Assembly (NCBI GenBank): GCA_026419705.1
Contig: JANZYY010000003.1
Coordinates: 1 to 34,412 of the forward strand
Direction of reading: 5' to 3'
DNA length: 34,412 bases
Origin: Fischerella sp.
GTDB taxonomy: Bacteria; Cyanobacteriota; Cyanobacteriia; Cyanobacteriales; Nostocaceae
The translations under genes and the position numbers were made by a program. Numbering within the stretch: position 1 is the stretch's first letter; each line of letters opens with the position of its first letter. The notes beneath the pieces were generated by a model that had not been told where the DNA came from, did no database searches, and saw only the letters and a list, made by a program, of their open reading frames with translations. Positions 1 to 9,101 of this stretch are shown here, piece after piece.

Positions 1-3
1 CTG

Positions 4-37
4 GTCTCGTGGGCTCGGAGATGTGTATAAGAGACAG
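4..37 (+). other. Illumina Nextera transposase adapter (read-2 side), artificial sequence
   Basis: Exact GTCTCGTGGGCTCGGAGATGTGTATAAGAGACAG at the contig start, including the 19-bp Tn5 mosaic end at 19-37. Confidence 0.97.
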
Positions 38-244
38 CATTTACTATGTCCTGCCATACTTTGAATCGGTCAACTCTGTCTGTTCAAAAATTAAGATACA
101 CCTATCTGTTGCATAGAGACGCCAGCTTGTGATTCTTTGCACTCATATGCAAAAGTTCAAAAAAATCTCTAAGATCATTGTGCAACGCTATTTACAAACT
201 GCCAAAAAATTTAACGCTTTCCACTTAATTTTTAAGTGACTTAT

Positions 245-297
245 CTTCGTGTCTTGGTGGTGAAAAATAAGTTTTCTTGAACCACCAAGACACTAAG
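245..297. repeat. Imperfect inverted repeat CTTCGTGTCTTGGTGGT ... ACCACCAAGACACTAAG
   Basis: 17-nt arms, 16/17 complementary, about 19-nt loop; a related copy is at 1333-1394. Confidence 0.75.
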
Positions 298-312
298 ACA
301 CCAAGTCGATGA

Positions 313-1173
313 TTAATGAATAATAACTGATTCAACAACTTTAGTATCTAAGCTGGGTGTGGGCATGTGCTTCATTTCCCAGACTTTAAGCAAAATCAGA
401 TACTCGTAGAATGCCTGCAATGTACACCAAGCTAAGCCAGCGTGTCCATCCAGGCAACCACCCAAAATAAAGTACATATACAAAAAACGTAGCAGGGGTC
501 TGGCGGGTAAGCGCAAAGATAAATCTTTGAGGGCGCGGCGACGTTCAACTTCTGAACTACCAAAGAACAAATGCCACCAGTTGACGTTTCCATTTTTTAG
601 TTGATGTAGGGTTTCTCTGGCTTCATCGCTAGAATAGCGGTTATGCTTTTCAATCCAGCGATTCAAACCCTTGCTACAAGTGTAGTGCGGATAGGTTTCT
701 TTTAAAAAGCTAGTTGCTCCCTCACAAACTTCTCGTTCTGTATGACCGTAATCTACAAACCAAACTTTACCGTGGCGGAAAAGACGCAGTTGGTAGCGAG
801 GATATTGGGTACTGTGGCGAATCCAGGTATTCATGAACATGACGCGCTCGGCAACATAGTAGCCGATATAGTTTGGATTGTGAATTGCCTGTTCGCATTC
901 AGCAAATAGTTCTGGCGTCATGCGTTCGTCAGCTTCAAGAATGTAGACCCATTCGTATTTCGGGTGTATATTTTCTAGCATCCATGTGCGTTGACGACCG
1001 TGGCTTTCAAAAGCGTGTTGAACGATACGGACAGGATAGCGACTGGCGAATTCCACAGTGCGATCGCTACTGTATGAGTCCACGACAATAATGTCATCTG
1101 AGAGCATTGCCGACTCAATACAAGCAGATATATCTAGTTCTTCGTTATAAGTCAATATGTAAATCGAGAACAT
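313..1173 (-). CDS. hpsK: GT2 family glycosyltransferase (WaaE/KdtX-like); HpsK by locus position
   Basis: 286 aa; N-terminal IYILTYNEELDISACIESA...DDIIVVDSYSSDRT GT-A signature and EADER motif; last of 11 co-directional genes. Confidence 0.75.
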   Translation of the reverse strand: MFSIYILTYNEELDISACIESAMLSDDIIVVDSYSSDRTVEFASRYPVRIVQHAFESHGRQRTWMLENIHPKYEWVYILEADERMTPELFAECEQAIHNPNYIGYYVAERVMFMNTWIRHSTQYPRYQLRLFRHGKVWFVDYGHTEREVCEGATSFLKETYPHYTCSKGLNRWIEKHNRYSSDEARETLHQLKNGNVNWWHLFFGSSEVERRRALKDLSLRLPARPLLRFLYMYFILGGCLDGHAGLAWCTLQAFYEYLILLKVWEMKHMPTPSLDTKVVESVIIH

Positions 1174-1332
1174 TTCAAGCTCATTAATAGTATAATTATC
1201 TGTTATAAATAATTCTCAAAACTACGTAAATACCGCATACATGTTTTTAAGAAAATCTAATCCAAAATTTAAACTCTCAAATCAAAAATCTATAGAGCCT
1301 GCTGAGTCTTGGAAATATATTGTTCTTGGAGT

Positions 1333-1394
1333 CTTAGTGTCTTGTTGGTGAAAAAAATGATTGAAACACCAAACCAAAACACCAAGACACAAAG
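1333..1394. repeat. Imperfect inverted repeat CTTAGTGTCTTGTTGGTG ... CACCAAGACACAAAG
   Basis: Same consensus as the repeat at 245-297. Confidence 0.65.
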
Positions 1395-1516
1395 AGGAAA
1401 TCTATAATTTGCACGCAATATATAAATAATGTGGGATGGGCCGTGCAAATTAAATGCACAATAGCTTAGTACAAGGCGGTGGAAGTAAGCTTGCCATCTA
1501 AAACAGCGCAGCGGTA

Positions 1517-2353
1517 CTAACGTGCAGTAGCTTTGCGTACGTTACCTTGTGTAGCGCCCATACTTCTTAATCCTGCCCAGCCGATGATAATGTATCCGAT
1601 GGACAATAACAAACTGCTCATCCCAATTCGCAGTCCAGATTTCCATGCTCTTTCTTTAGCTTGTTTTTCAGCTTCTTCTTTATCCTGACGAATTTTCTGA
1701 AGTCGCTGCTTGGCAACTTGCTCGGGATCGCTTTGCTGAGCAATAAATTTATCTAGTTCTTGGGGATTTGCTTTAGCCTTCTTGAGTAAGTCTTTTACAG
1801 CTGGGGGAAGGTTAGGGTTATTAAGTGCTTGCTGATACTTCTGCTCATCTTTGAGCAGTTCGCTAAATTGAGCTTTAACTTGGTTTTTCTGTTTTTCTAA
1901 TTCCGCTTTGACCTGTTCGTTGCTCAATTGCGCTTGCACTTGTGATAGCTGGTTTTGTAGTTGGGTTTCTGCTTGCTCTGCATCTTTGTTGATTTGCTCT
2001 ACTCTTTGAACACTTGCTTGACGTACATTATTAAGGTGCAGAGGAAAAATTAGCAAGAACATCAAGCCCAAGATACAGGATAATACCAATGCTGGAAATC
2101 TTAAATCTATACCAGACGGGCGACCATCGTTAACAGTATCAGCCCAATACCCAGCAAACAACATAGCCAGGCCCACTAAGGGTACAATTCCCCGATCGAC
2201 CAAAGCTGTTGCTAACTCTATTTGCCATATGCGATTAGTTGGTTGGAAAGGAAACAACAAAATCACGAAGTCAAGCAAAAAGGACAAAATTAAAATTATC
2301 CCAACCACCTTGAGTGTACGGGCAGCAGTAATAGCAGCAAAATTGTTATTCAT
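1517..2353 (-). CDS. hpsJ: HpsJ-family protein: N- and C-terminal TM segments bracketing a long coiled coil
   Basis: 278 aa; hydrophobic N-terminal segments, about 110-aa Q/K/E-rich coiled coil, C-terminal TM (SSLLLSIGYIIIGWAGL); position in the hps locus. Confidence 0.75.
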   Translation of the reverse strand: MNNNFAAITAARTLKVVGIILILSFLLDFVILLFPFQPTNRIWQIELATALVDRGIVPLVGLAMLFAGYWADTVNDGRPSGIDLRFPALVLSCILGLMFLLIFPLHLNNVRQASVQRVEQINKDAEQAETQLQNQLSQVQAQLSNEQVKAELEKQKNQVKAQFSELLKDEQKYQQALNNPNLPPAVKDLLKKAKANPQELDKFIAQQSDPEQVAKQRLQKIRQDKEEAEKQAKERAWKSGLRIGMSSLLLSIGYIIIGWAGLRSMGATQGNVRKATAR

Positions 2354-2710
2354 ACATCATCTCGTACTCAGTAAGAATGAGTGACTATTCTATTTCAAAT
2401 TCCTTGAAGATTCCAATTCCTGAGGGATTGTTGAAAACCGAGATTTTTGGGTGACTAATACCGTTTCTCCAAAAAATGACTACAAATGTTCTTGGTTGCT
2501 AGTGATTACTTAAGTACTCACTACGATCTATGTGTAGTTCTATTTTTGAGAATTGGTATAATTATTTTTCTTGTCTTTGCCAATACATCACGGTAACACT
2601 TACGGTTACTAGTGTCTTCCGGAAATATTTAGTGCTATTTTATACTAGTTATACCTGTAGTGAGAATAGAAGCTACTAGAGAATTGACAACCAACGACGT
2701 TGTCTCATCC

Positions 2711-3349
2711 CTACTCCCCAGCAATAACTTTTTCCCAAATTAACAGATCCTCTGGACGGTCAACATCGGCTAAGGTCGGCAAATAAACTATTGATAAATT
2801 AAGTTGATGGGCAATATCTACAGTTTGTTTTAATACTTGATCCGTTCCCCAGTCTATGTTAATGAATAATTCTGTAACAGGACGCCGCAAACCAATCAAG
2901 TAATAACCACCATCGATTGCTGGCCCAAGCACAAGGTCACATTGCTGGAGTTCTACAAAGGCTTTTGCAAGAATCTGGGCATTGACACCAGGGCAATCAG
3001 TGCCGATAATGACTGCGTATTGTACACCTGCATCAAAAGCATTCAAGAGCGATCGCCCCATTCGCTTCCCTAAATCTCCTTCACCCTGAGACTGATAGAC
3101 TAAATCAGTCCCCAACCAATTTTGCATCAGTTCAATATTGCCACCAGCAAAACGCAGTTCTACAGAAACAGCAGTTGTCTTTTGCAATTGTTGAACCTGA
3201 AATAGTGTATGTTCGGTCATCTGGCGTTGGAGTTCAGCAGCACCTTCAGTTCCTAAAGCGGCTATGAGCCGCGTTTTTGTTTTGCCTGGTTCTGGATAAC
3301 GAGTAAAAATAATCAAGTGCTGTGTGGCAATTTTTGGTGATTTTAGCAC
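2711..3349 (-). CDS. hpsI: TIGR04282/DUF2064-type glycosyltransferase (nucleotidyltransferase-like fold); hpsI by position
   Basis: 212 aa; LIIFTRYPEPGKTKTRLIAALG N-terminus, IIGTDCPG and GPAIDGGYYLIGL motifs. Confidence 0.7.
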   Translation of the reverse strand: MLKSPKIATQHLIIFTRYPEPGKTKTRLIAALGTEGAAELQRQMTEHTLFQVQQLQKTTAVSVELRFAGGNIELMQNWLGTDLVYQSQGEGDLGKRMGRSLLNAFDAGVQYAVIIGTDCPGVNAQILAKAFVELQQCDLVLGPAIDGGYYLIGLRRPVTELFINIDWGTDQVLKQTVDIAHQLNLSIVYLPTLADVDRPEDLLIWEKVIAGE

Positions 3350-3382
3350 GTAATTTCTTGTGTAAATTCAACCAATAATATC

Positions 3383-4006
3383 TTAATAGCAGTATTTGTC
3401 GTTTGCGTTGGCTTGGGTGTGGTCTTTTCCCATTCGCATCGCCCCTAAAATTGTCGAAACGTAGACACAACGTTTGGCTTTACCACCGTTTTGACTGTAC
3501 AAGGTTATCTGTCCTAGTGCTTGTAGTGATGTATGGAGACATTCATTTCCAACTTCATATACGGGACAACCTTGATAGTTAAATATCACTCGCCAAACTT
3601 GCTGTGAAGGTTGCTTTCGTAAAGTTGTCTCGTATTTACCTTTGTTATTTTTCTCTTGATCGATACGAATATTTTGAGCAAGATTATGCCATAGATTATC
3701 GTTGCTACTGACACTATCAGGAATGAATTTACCTGCTTCAGCTTGATGAACTGTCCACTTCACAACACCGTTGTGTTCGCGAAAGCTAACTTGCCAGGTC
3801 AATTTTTCTTTGATGGCTTGGCTTTGGGCCTGGCGCATGGCGCGGTAAACTTCACTTTGAGCAGCATTGAGGCGTTGAATGTCTACAAAAGCCAACCAAT
3901 TGGGTAGGGCGATCGCAGCTAATATACCAATTAATAAAGTTATTACCAAAATCTCCAGCAGTGTGAAGCCACTACTAGAGTGATTTTTGAAAAAATGATT
4001 TTGCAT
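3383..4006 (-). CDS. hpsH: Hormogonium polysaccharide secretion pseudopilin HpsH (GspH/FimT-like)
   Basis: 207 aa; class III signal peptide SG/FTLLEILVITLLIGILAAIALPNWLAF. Confidence 0.8.
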   Translation of the reverse strand: MQNHFFKNHSSSGFTLLEILVITLLIGILAAIALPNWLAFVDIQRLNAAQSEVYRAMRQAQSQAIKEKLTWQVSFREHNGVVKWTVHQAEAGKFIPDSVSSNDNLWHNLAQNIRIDQEKNNKGKYETTLRKQPSQQVWRVIFNYQGCPVYEVGNECLHTSLQALGQITLYSQNGGKAKRCVYVSTILGAMRMGKDHTQANANDKYCY

Positions 4007-4070
4007 TCATTAAAAACACACCAGTATATCTATTTTTTATTTACTGGTATGCTTTCGATTTTCCGGATAT

Positions 4071-5036
4071 TTATGATTTGATCGCTGTCTTCGTTTTCGT
4101 CTTTATGCCAGTTAATAATGCTGTTGATAAATTAGAGGGTAGTGTCGCGATCAATACTATTTTTAAGAAGAGTTTTAGCGTTAATTTTATATGATCTAAT
4201 CTTGAAGCATCGTTGATGACATATTTCCATAAAAATCTAGCCGCTACTGAACCTTTTTGTCGATTGAATGGCTTCTCCATTGCTTTACAAGTCAGGTATT
4301 TGTACAGGTTAGTAAGGCTCTGTTTACGAAGATTTTGTAAATATTTCGGACTATCATTATACGCTTTATCAAGTACTTTCAGGCAAGCTTTTTCTTGTCT
4401 TGCGAGATTAGAAGACAAGGAATTAGAACTTTTTCGATATAGTATCTGAACTTTAGGTACTGCAACGAAACTGCATTCTCTTGCTAATCGCAGCCACATA
4501 TCCCAATCTTGACCAGCACTCAAATTTTCATCAAATCCACCTAATTTAAGGAGAGCCTCTTTCCGAATCAAAGGATTAGAACCATTCTCTACAAAATTGT
4601 TTACTAATAGCTGTTCATACACATTTCCATTTGCAGTAATATGCATACCTGCAAGCAAAAATTCACCTTTCTCATCTATATAATCAGTCCAACTATAAGC
4701 AACACTCGCTTGAGGGTTTTCTTGCAATGCCTTCATCTGACTAGCAAGTTTATCAGATGTCCACAAATCATCTGCATCTAAGAAACTAATAAATTCTCCA
4801 GCTGCATGAGCCAGACCAAGATTACGGCTAACATTTGCCCCTTGATGAGGATAGGAAAATACTTTTATCCTAGAATCATGGAATTGTGAAACTATATCTA
4901 ATGTTGAATCAGATGAGCCATCGTTAATTACAATTAACTCATAGTCTGTCAAAGTTTGTTCCAAAACTGATTCGATTGTATCTTTAATTGTTTTCTCGCT
5001 ATTATAGGTTGGAATAATTATAGAAATAAGGGGCAT
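4071..5036 (-). CDS. hpsG: GT2 family glycosyltransferase, HpsG by position
   Basis: 321 aa; PLISIIIPTYNSEKTIKDTIESVLEQTLTDYELIVINDGSSDST...FLDADD. Confidence 0.75.
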   Translation of the reverse strand: MPLISIIIPTYNSEKTIKDTIESVLEQTLTDYELIVINDGSSDSTLDIVSQFHDSRIKVFSYPHQGANVSRNLGLAHAAGEFISFLDADDLWTSDKLASQMKALQENPQASVAYSWTDYIDEKGEFLLAGMHITANGNVYEQLLVNNFVENGSNPLIRKEALLKLGGFDENLSAGQDWDMWLRLARECSFVAVPKVQILYRKSSNSLSSNLARQEKACLKVLDKAYNDSPKYLQNLRKQSLTNLYKYLTCKAMEKPFNRQKGSVAARFLWKYVINDASRLDHIKLTLKLFLKIVLIATLPSNLSTALLTGIKTKTKTAIKS

Positions 5037-5110
5037 AATAATAATTGTGATAATATTTTATAACAATAGTAATAAAAGTGAATTTCCATATTTAATTGAA
5101 ATAAAATAGT

Positions 5111-5160
5111 GCGGTAATATTTTGGGAATATAAAAGCGGTAATATTTTGGGAATATAAAA
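5111..5160. repeat. Perfect 2 x 25-bp tandem repeat (GCGGTAATATTTTGGGAATATAAAA)
   Basis: Units 5111-5135 and 5136-5160 are identical; lie in the hpsF-hpsG intergenic gap. Confidence 0.95.
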
Positions 5161-5178
5161 ATTTAAATAATGCCTCGA

Positions 5179-6165
5179 TCACTTCCATATCAGTGTTTTA
5201 AAAAAATAAAAAGGACTGAGCATACTACTCAAGTAAAATTCCATTTCCACAAGTGCGATCGCATCATTTTGTAATTGCCTCCTATACTTAATCATATGTT
5301 GTAATAATCGACACAAGTTTCCCAAAATAGTTCTCACGAAGATAATTGGTTTTTGCCAGTTTTGAGCATTGATCAAGCGCAGGTAATAAATACACAAACC
5401 ACAACTACGAGCTAAGGATAATAAATAATCTTTTTTTAATCGCCAATGTGGAATTTGATGATAAGTATGCATGGCTGGGTTGTACCAAATTTCCCAACCT
5501 GCCTTGTGTATATAAAGCAATGGTTCATAATCATCGCCTTGCACCATTTTTCCTGGAACTTTTCCGGTTAAAAATGGACGACTAGGAACGCGATCGCGCC
5601 ATATTTTTCTACGAATAACAATCGCTGCTGCTGGAGGAAGGCTTAAATTTATTGGCTCGTATAAATTTGGTTTGTCTCCACGTTCTCTGATAGCCAAAAA
5701 GCTTTGGATTCTAGCAAAATTTTCTGGTGGCTGGATTTCAAAATCACCGTGTATTTGACCACCAAAAGCTCCGGCGCGAGGATATTCTTTAGCAAAAGCA
5801 ACAGCTTGTGCAATCCAATCAGATGCAGGCAGATTATCATCATCTAAAAACCCAATTAGCTCACCTTTTGCTTCACTTACAGCACGTAATCTGGCAAAGG
5901 CGGCTCCTTGTTTGGTTTCCAAAAAATACCTTAACTGACAATTAATCTGCCAATTATTTTGGTAATGACGAATCACTGCGGCTGTGTTGTCGGTACTATT
6001 ATTATCAACAATAATAATTTCCCATTTCAAGTCTTCTACTCCAATTTGTGAACATAATTTTTCTAGTAAACGAGGTAATAAATTTTCTCCGTTATATGTA
6101 GGGATTGCTAAAGTAAAATCTAAGGATTGATTCTCAATCGAATCTGTAATTAGATTATTAATCAT
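5179..6165 (-). CDS. hpsF: GT2 family glycosyltransferase, HpsF by position (paralogue of the upstream hpsE)
   Basis: 328 aa; FTLAIPTYNGENLLPRLLEKL...IIIVDNNSTDNTA...FLDDDNLPASDW. Confidence 0.75.
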   Translation of the reverse strand: MINNLITDSIENQSLDFTLAIPTYNGENLLPRLLEKLCSQIGVEDLKWEIIIVDNNSTDNTAAVIRHYQNNWQINCQLRYFLETKQGAAFARLRAVSEAKGELIGFLDDDNLPASDWIAQAVAFAKEYPRAGAFGGQIHGDFEIQPPENFARIQSFLAIRERGDKPNLYEPINLSLPPAAAIVIRRKIWRDRVPSRPFLTGKVPGKMVQGDDYEPLLYIHKAGWEIWYNPAMHTYHQIPHWRLKKDYLLSLARSCGLCIYYLRLINAQNWQKPIIFVRTILGNLCRLLQHMIKYRRQLQNDAIALVEMEFYLSSMLSPFYFFKTLIWK

Positions 6166-6200
6166 ATTTAAAAATATTGATTGATGCTATGTATTCCTTG

Positions 6201-7175
6201 TTAAACAGAATTTAACCTTTTTGTCATTAGATAGAAAGGGCTAAACAAACTATTCACTAAAAGTTCCATCTCGCAGGAAACGATTAAATCACTTTGAATA
6301 GAACTTCTATACTTAAGTAAAATAAGTGTAATTTTGCGCAAGTCATTGATAAAATATCCCAAACTCGCTAGAGGTCGTAACCAAGGTTGCGTTCTGAGCA
6401 TACGCAGGTGATGACGACTTAAGCCAACACAGCGAAATAAACGAATTAAATATTCTCTTTGCAAACGCCATGCTGGAATTTGATGGTAAATATGCATTTC
6501 TGGGTTATACCAAATTTCCCAACCGCCCAACTGGATATATAGCACTGCTTCTAAATCTTCACTTGCTAACAGTGCTTCTCTACCCTTGTGATTTAAAAAA
6601 AGACATTTAGGAACTGTTTGACACCAAGCTTGTTTACGAACGACCAAGCCAGCTCCTGGAGGTAATATCTTTAATTGTGGTTCGTATCTATGAGGTTCTG
6701 TACCCCGTTCATTGATGGCTAAAAAACAAGCTATCTTCTCAAAGTTTTCTGGAGGTTCAACTTCAAAAGCACCGTGAACTTGGCTACCATATGCTCCTAC
6801 ATGGGGATGCGCTTGCCCAAATGCATACGCTGCTGCCACCCAGTTGGATGCTGGATAATTATCATCATCAAGGAAACCTATAAATTTCCCCTTAGCTTCC
6901 TCCACTGCTCGCTGTCTGGCGTGTGCTGCTCCTTGTTGAGCTTCAAAGCAGTACTTTAAAGAATAAGGACGTTGCCAATTTGTTTGATAAGTCTTAACAA
7001 TAGCTGCTGTATTATCAGTGCTGTTATTATCTACAACAATAATTTCCCAAGAAATATGTTCGGTATTAATTTGATTTTGCAATAGCTCTAACAATCTTGG
7101 CAAGCGACTTTCACCGTTATAAGTGGGTATGGCTACGGTAAAATCTAGGTATTCTTGATTCATAATCAAATTCAT
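6201..7175 (-). CDS. hpsE: GT2 family glycosyltransferase HpsE
   Basis: 324 aa; FTVAIPTYNGESRLPRLLELL...IIVVDNNSTDNTA...FLDDDNYPASNW; same architecture as the adjacent hpsF. Confidence 0.8.
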   Translation of the reverse strand: MNLIMNQEYLDFTVAIPTYNGESRLPRLLELLQNQINTEHISWEIIVVDNNSTDNTAAIVKTYQTNWQRPYSLKYCFEAQQGAAHARQRAVEEAKGKFIGFLDDDNYPASNWVAAAYAFGQAHPHVGAYGSQVHGAFEVEPPENFEKIACFLAINERGTEPHRYEPQLKILPPGAGLVVRKQAWCQTVPKCLFLNHKGREALLASEDLEAVLYIQLGGWEIWYNPEMHIYHQIPAWRLQREYLIRLFRCVGLSRHHLRMLRTQPWLRPLASLGYFINDLRKITLILLKYRSSIQSDLIVSCEMELLVNSLFSPFYLMTKRLNSV

Positions 7176-7343
7176 TTATTATTTTTTGGTATTAAAAATA
7201 ATCAAATACTTAGTAGCTAAAACATCCTCATAATTGTGATATTTTCCAAAAATAAAAACTGCACTTAGTAAATATAGTTTGCTTTCTGGGTGCGATTTCA
7301 TCTTCAGTATTTATATTGATTTTTGAGTAAAATTGTACAGAAA

Positions 7344-8042
7344 CTATTCACATTCTTTATCTTTTGCTGTACGCATTCCACCAATGAGAGTATCTAAAAT
7401 CACACATCGTCTGACGTTTGTAGCTTCATAGCTTCCGGTTTTAGGAACAGCAACAGCGATTTTGAAGCCAAGTTGATCTGAGGAACCACCAGCAGTTCCC
7501 AGATTCACATCATGAAGAGTTCCCATATAATCAAAAGTAATAGTCCCACTTCCTGATTTTTGATAATCGACTTTTGCAGAGGCTTTCTTATTAGCACTAC
7601 TGCCATCTCCCTGAAATTTAGTATCAAGGTTAGTATACAAAGCAATTTGACCTGATTTAAATCCCATATCTTCGCCTAAATTCTTCCATCCAGAAGCAGG
7701 TGGAATCTTGCCATTATGAATTAATATTTTGGGAATTCCGTCTTCATGTTTAAAACTCACACTATAGCTTAATTTTTTCTTCTTAGCTTCTCGCTGGGCT
7801 TCTTGAAGTGCTGCAAAGACTGCGTCGCTAGCTTTATTTACTCTCTGTCTGTTAACAAAGACCAACCAAGTAGGACTAACTATTGCTGCTAAAATTCCTA
7901 CCATTAGTACTACAACAATCATCTCTATTAAGGTATAGCCTGCGTTCTTTTGTCGATGGATGAAGACATCATAAATAGTTTTTATTTGTAGTTTTTTTAA
8001 TCTTTTTATGAGTTTCTGTGAATAATATTTTTGTGACATCAT
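7344..8042 (-). CDS. hpsD: Hormogonium polysaccharide secretion pseudopilin HpsD (GspH/FimT-like)
   Basis: 232 aa; NAG/YTLIEMIVVVLMVGILAAIVSPTWLVFVNRQRVNKA prepilin N-terminus. Confidence 0.8.
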   Translation of the reverse strand: MMSQKYYSQKLIKRLKKLQIKTIYDVFIHRQKNAGYTLIEMIVVVLMVGILAAIVSPTWLVFVNRQRVNKASDAVFAALQEAQREAKKKKLSYSVSFKHEDGIPKILIHNGKIPPASGWKNLGEDMGFKSGQIALYTNLDTKFQGDGSSANKKASAKVDYQKSGSGTITFDYMGTLHDVNLGTAGGSSDQLGFKIAVAVPKTGSYEATNVRRCVILDTLIGGMRTAKDKECE

Positions 8043-8083
8043 TAACTTGCTTATGGTTTTGATGCTGGTGAATATTGAATAGT

Positions 8084-9079
8084 CTACTTAGTAAAGATAA
8101 AACTACGTCCTTCAACCCTGACTTTTGCATGTGGAAAATAAGTCAATTGGCTGGAATTATAAATGATTTTATTTTCATCATTGTTGAGACGAGCTAGAGC
8201 ATTACCACGTAAATAAATCTCAGCTATGCTTTTATTACTAGAGCTTACCGACTGTACGCAAGCATAGAAGCCTGTTCTCTTCGTTGTTGAAGTACTACTG
8301 GTAAGACTGGATGGCACAACGGCAAACCCTGAAGGGCAAGTCGCATCTGGTGCTTTTTGCGTTGTTGTGGTTTGGTCAATAAAATCAACTAAAACAATTG
8401 GTTTTTGAGTGTAATCTTGATCTTTTAATTTTGTCCAGCCATTCATCTTTTCTTGTATGGTTTTACCATTTTGTGATAAGTCCAATGGTTTAAAACCAAC
8501 ATCAGGACAGAGGCTAAACTTACTAGTAGTATCATATGTTTTAGTGCAAGTACTGCCATTGCTATTAAGATAGCCGTCTTTAATTTGAAATCTGGCAATG
8601 CGTGCTGCTTTAGACCAATTAGCGTTACTATCTTTGATTAAATAGTAGGCAACTAATGAATAGACAAAGGCGTCGTCTTTAAAATTGATCTCTTTTCCGC
8701 CGCTATCTTTTGTTTTGGTAATAGCCGCTTCTGGAGCAAATTCTCGCTTCCAAAAGACGAGTACTGGTTGTCCACCTGTAACAGATGGAAGTTCATCTTT
8801 GATCGCATCCACACCAGTTGCATCGTAGATGTAAAAAGCCTGTTGCAAATCACGAGTGATAAAATCAGCAGCAGCTTGAATTTCCTGTTCAGAGTTGACC
8901 TTAGCTTGCTCTTGGCGATCGCTATCTAAAATATTGAGCATAAATCCTAGCAAAGGCGTGATGACAAGAACTGCCAAAATCATCGCCACTAGTAGTTCAA
9001 TCAGTGTGAAGCCGCTATTTTTTTTGTGCTGCTTCCATATTTTTAGCTGAGTACTTAACACCCATCTCAGTGTATTCAT
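8084..9079 (-). CDS. hpsC: Hormogonium polysaccharide secretion pseudopilin HpsC (GspJ/PilW-like)
   Basis: 331 aa; NSG/FTLIELLVAMILAVLVITPLLGFML prepilin N-terminus; PilW-like downstream segment. Confidence 0.82.
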   Translation of the reverse strand: MNTLRWVLSTQLKIWKQHKKNSGFTLIELLVAMILAVLVITPLLGFMLNILDSDRQEQAKVNSEQEIQAAADFITRDLQQAFYIYDATGVDAIKDELPSVTGGQPVLVFWKREFAPEAAITKTKDSGGKEINFKDDAFVYSLVAYYLIKDSNANWSKAARIARFQIKDGYLNSNGSTCTKTYDTTSKFSLCPDVGFKPLDLSQNGKTIQEKMNGWTKLKDQDYTQKPIVLVDFIDQTTTTQKAPDATCPSGFAVVPSSLTSSTSTTKRTGFYACVQSVSSSNKSIAEIYLRGNALARLNNDENKIIYNSSQLTYFPHAKVRVEGRSFIFTK

Positions 9080-9101
9080 TATGCTTTCATTGCTCCTCTA
9101 A

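Noticed and set aside
3246-3470. 74-aa minus ORF overlapping hpsI/hpsH junction
   Set aside because: Overlaps two supported genes in another frame; no domain signal
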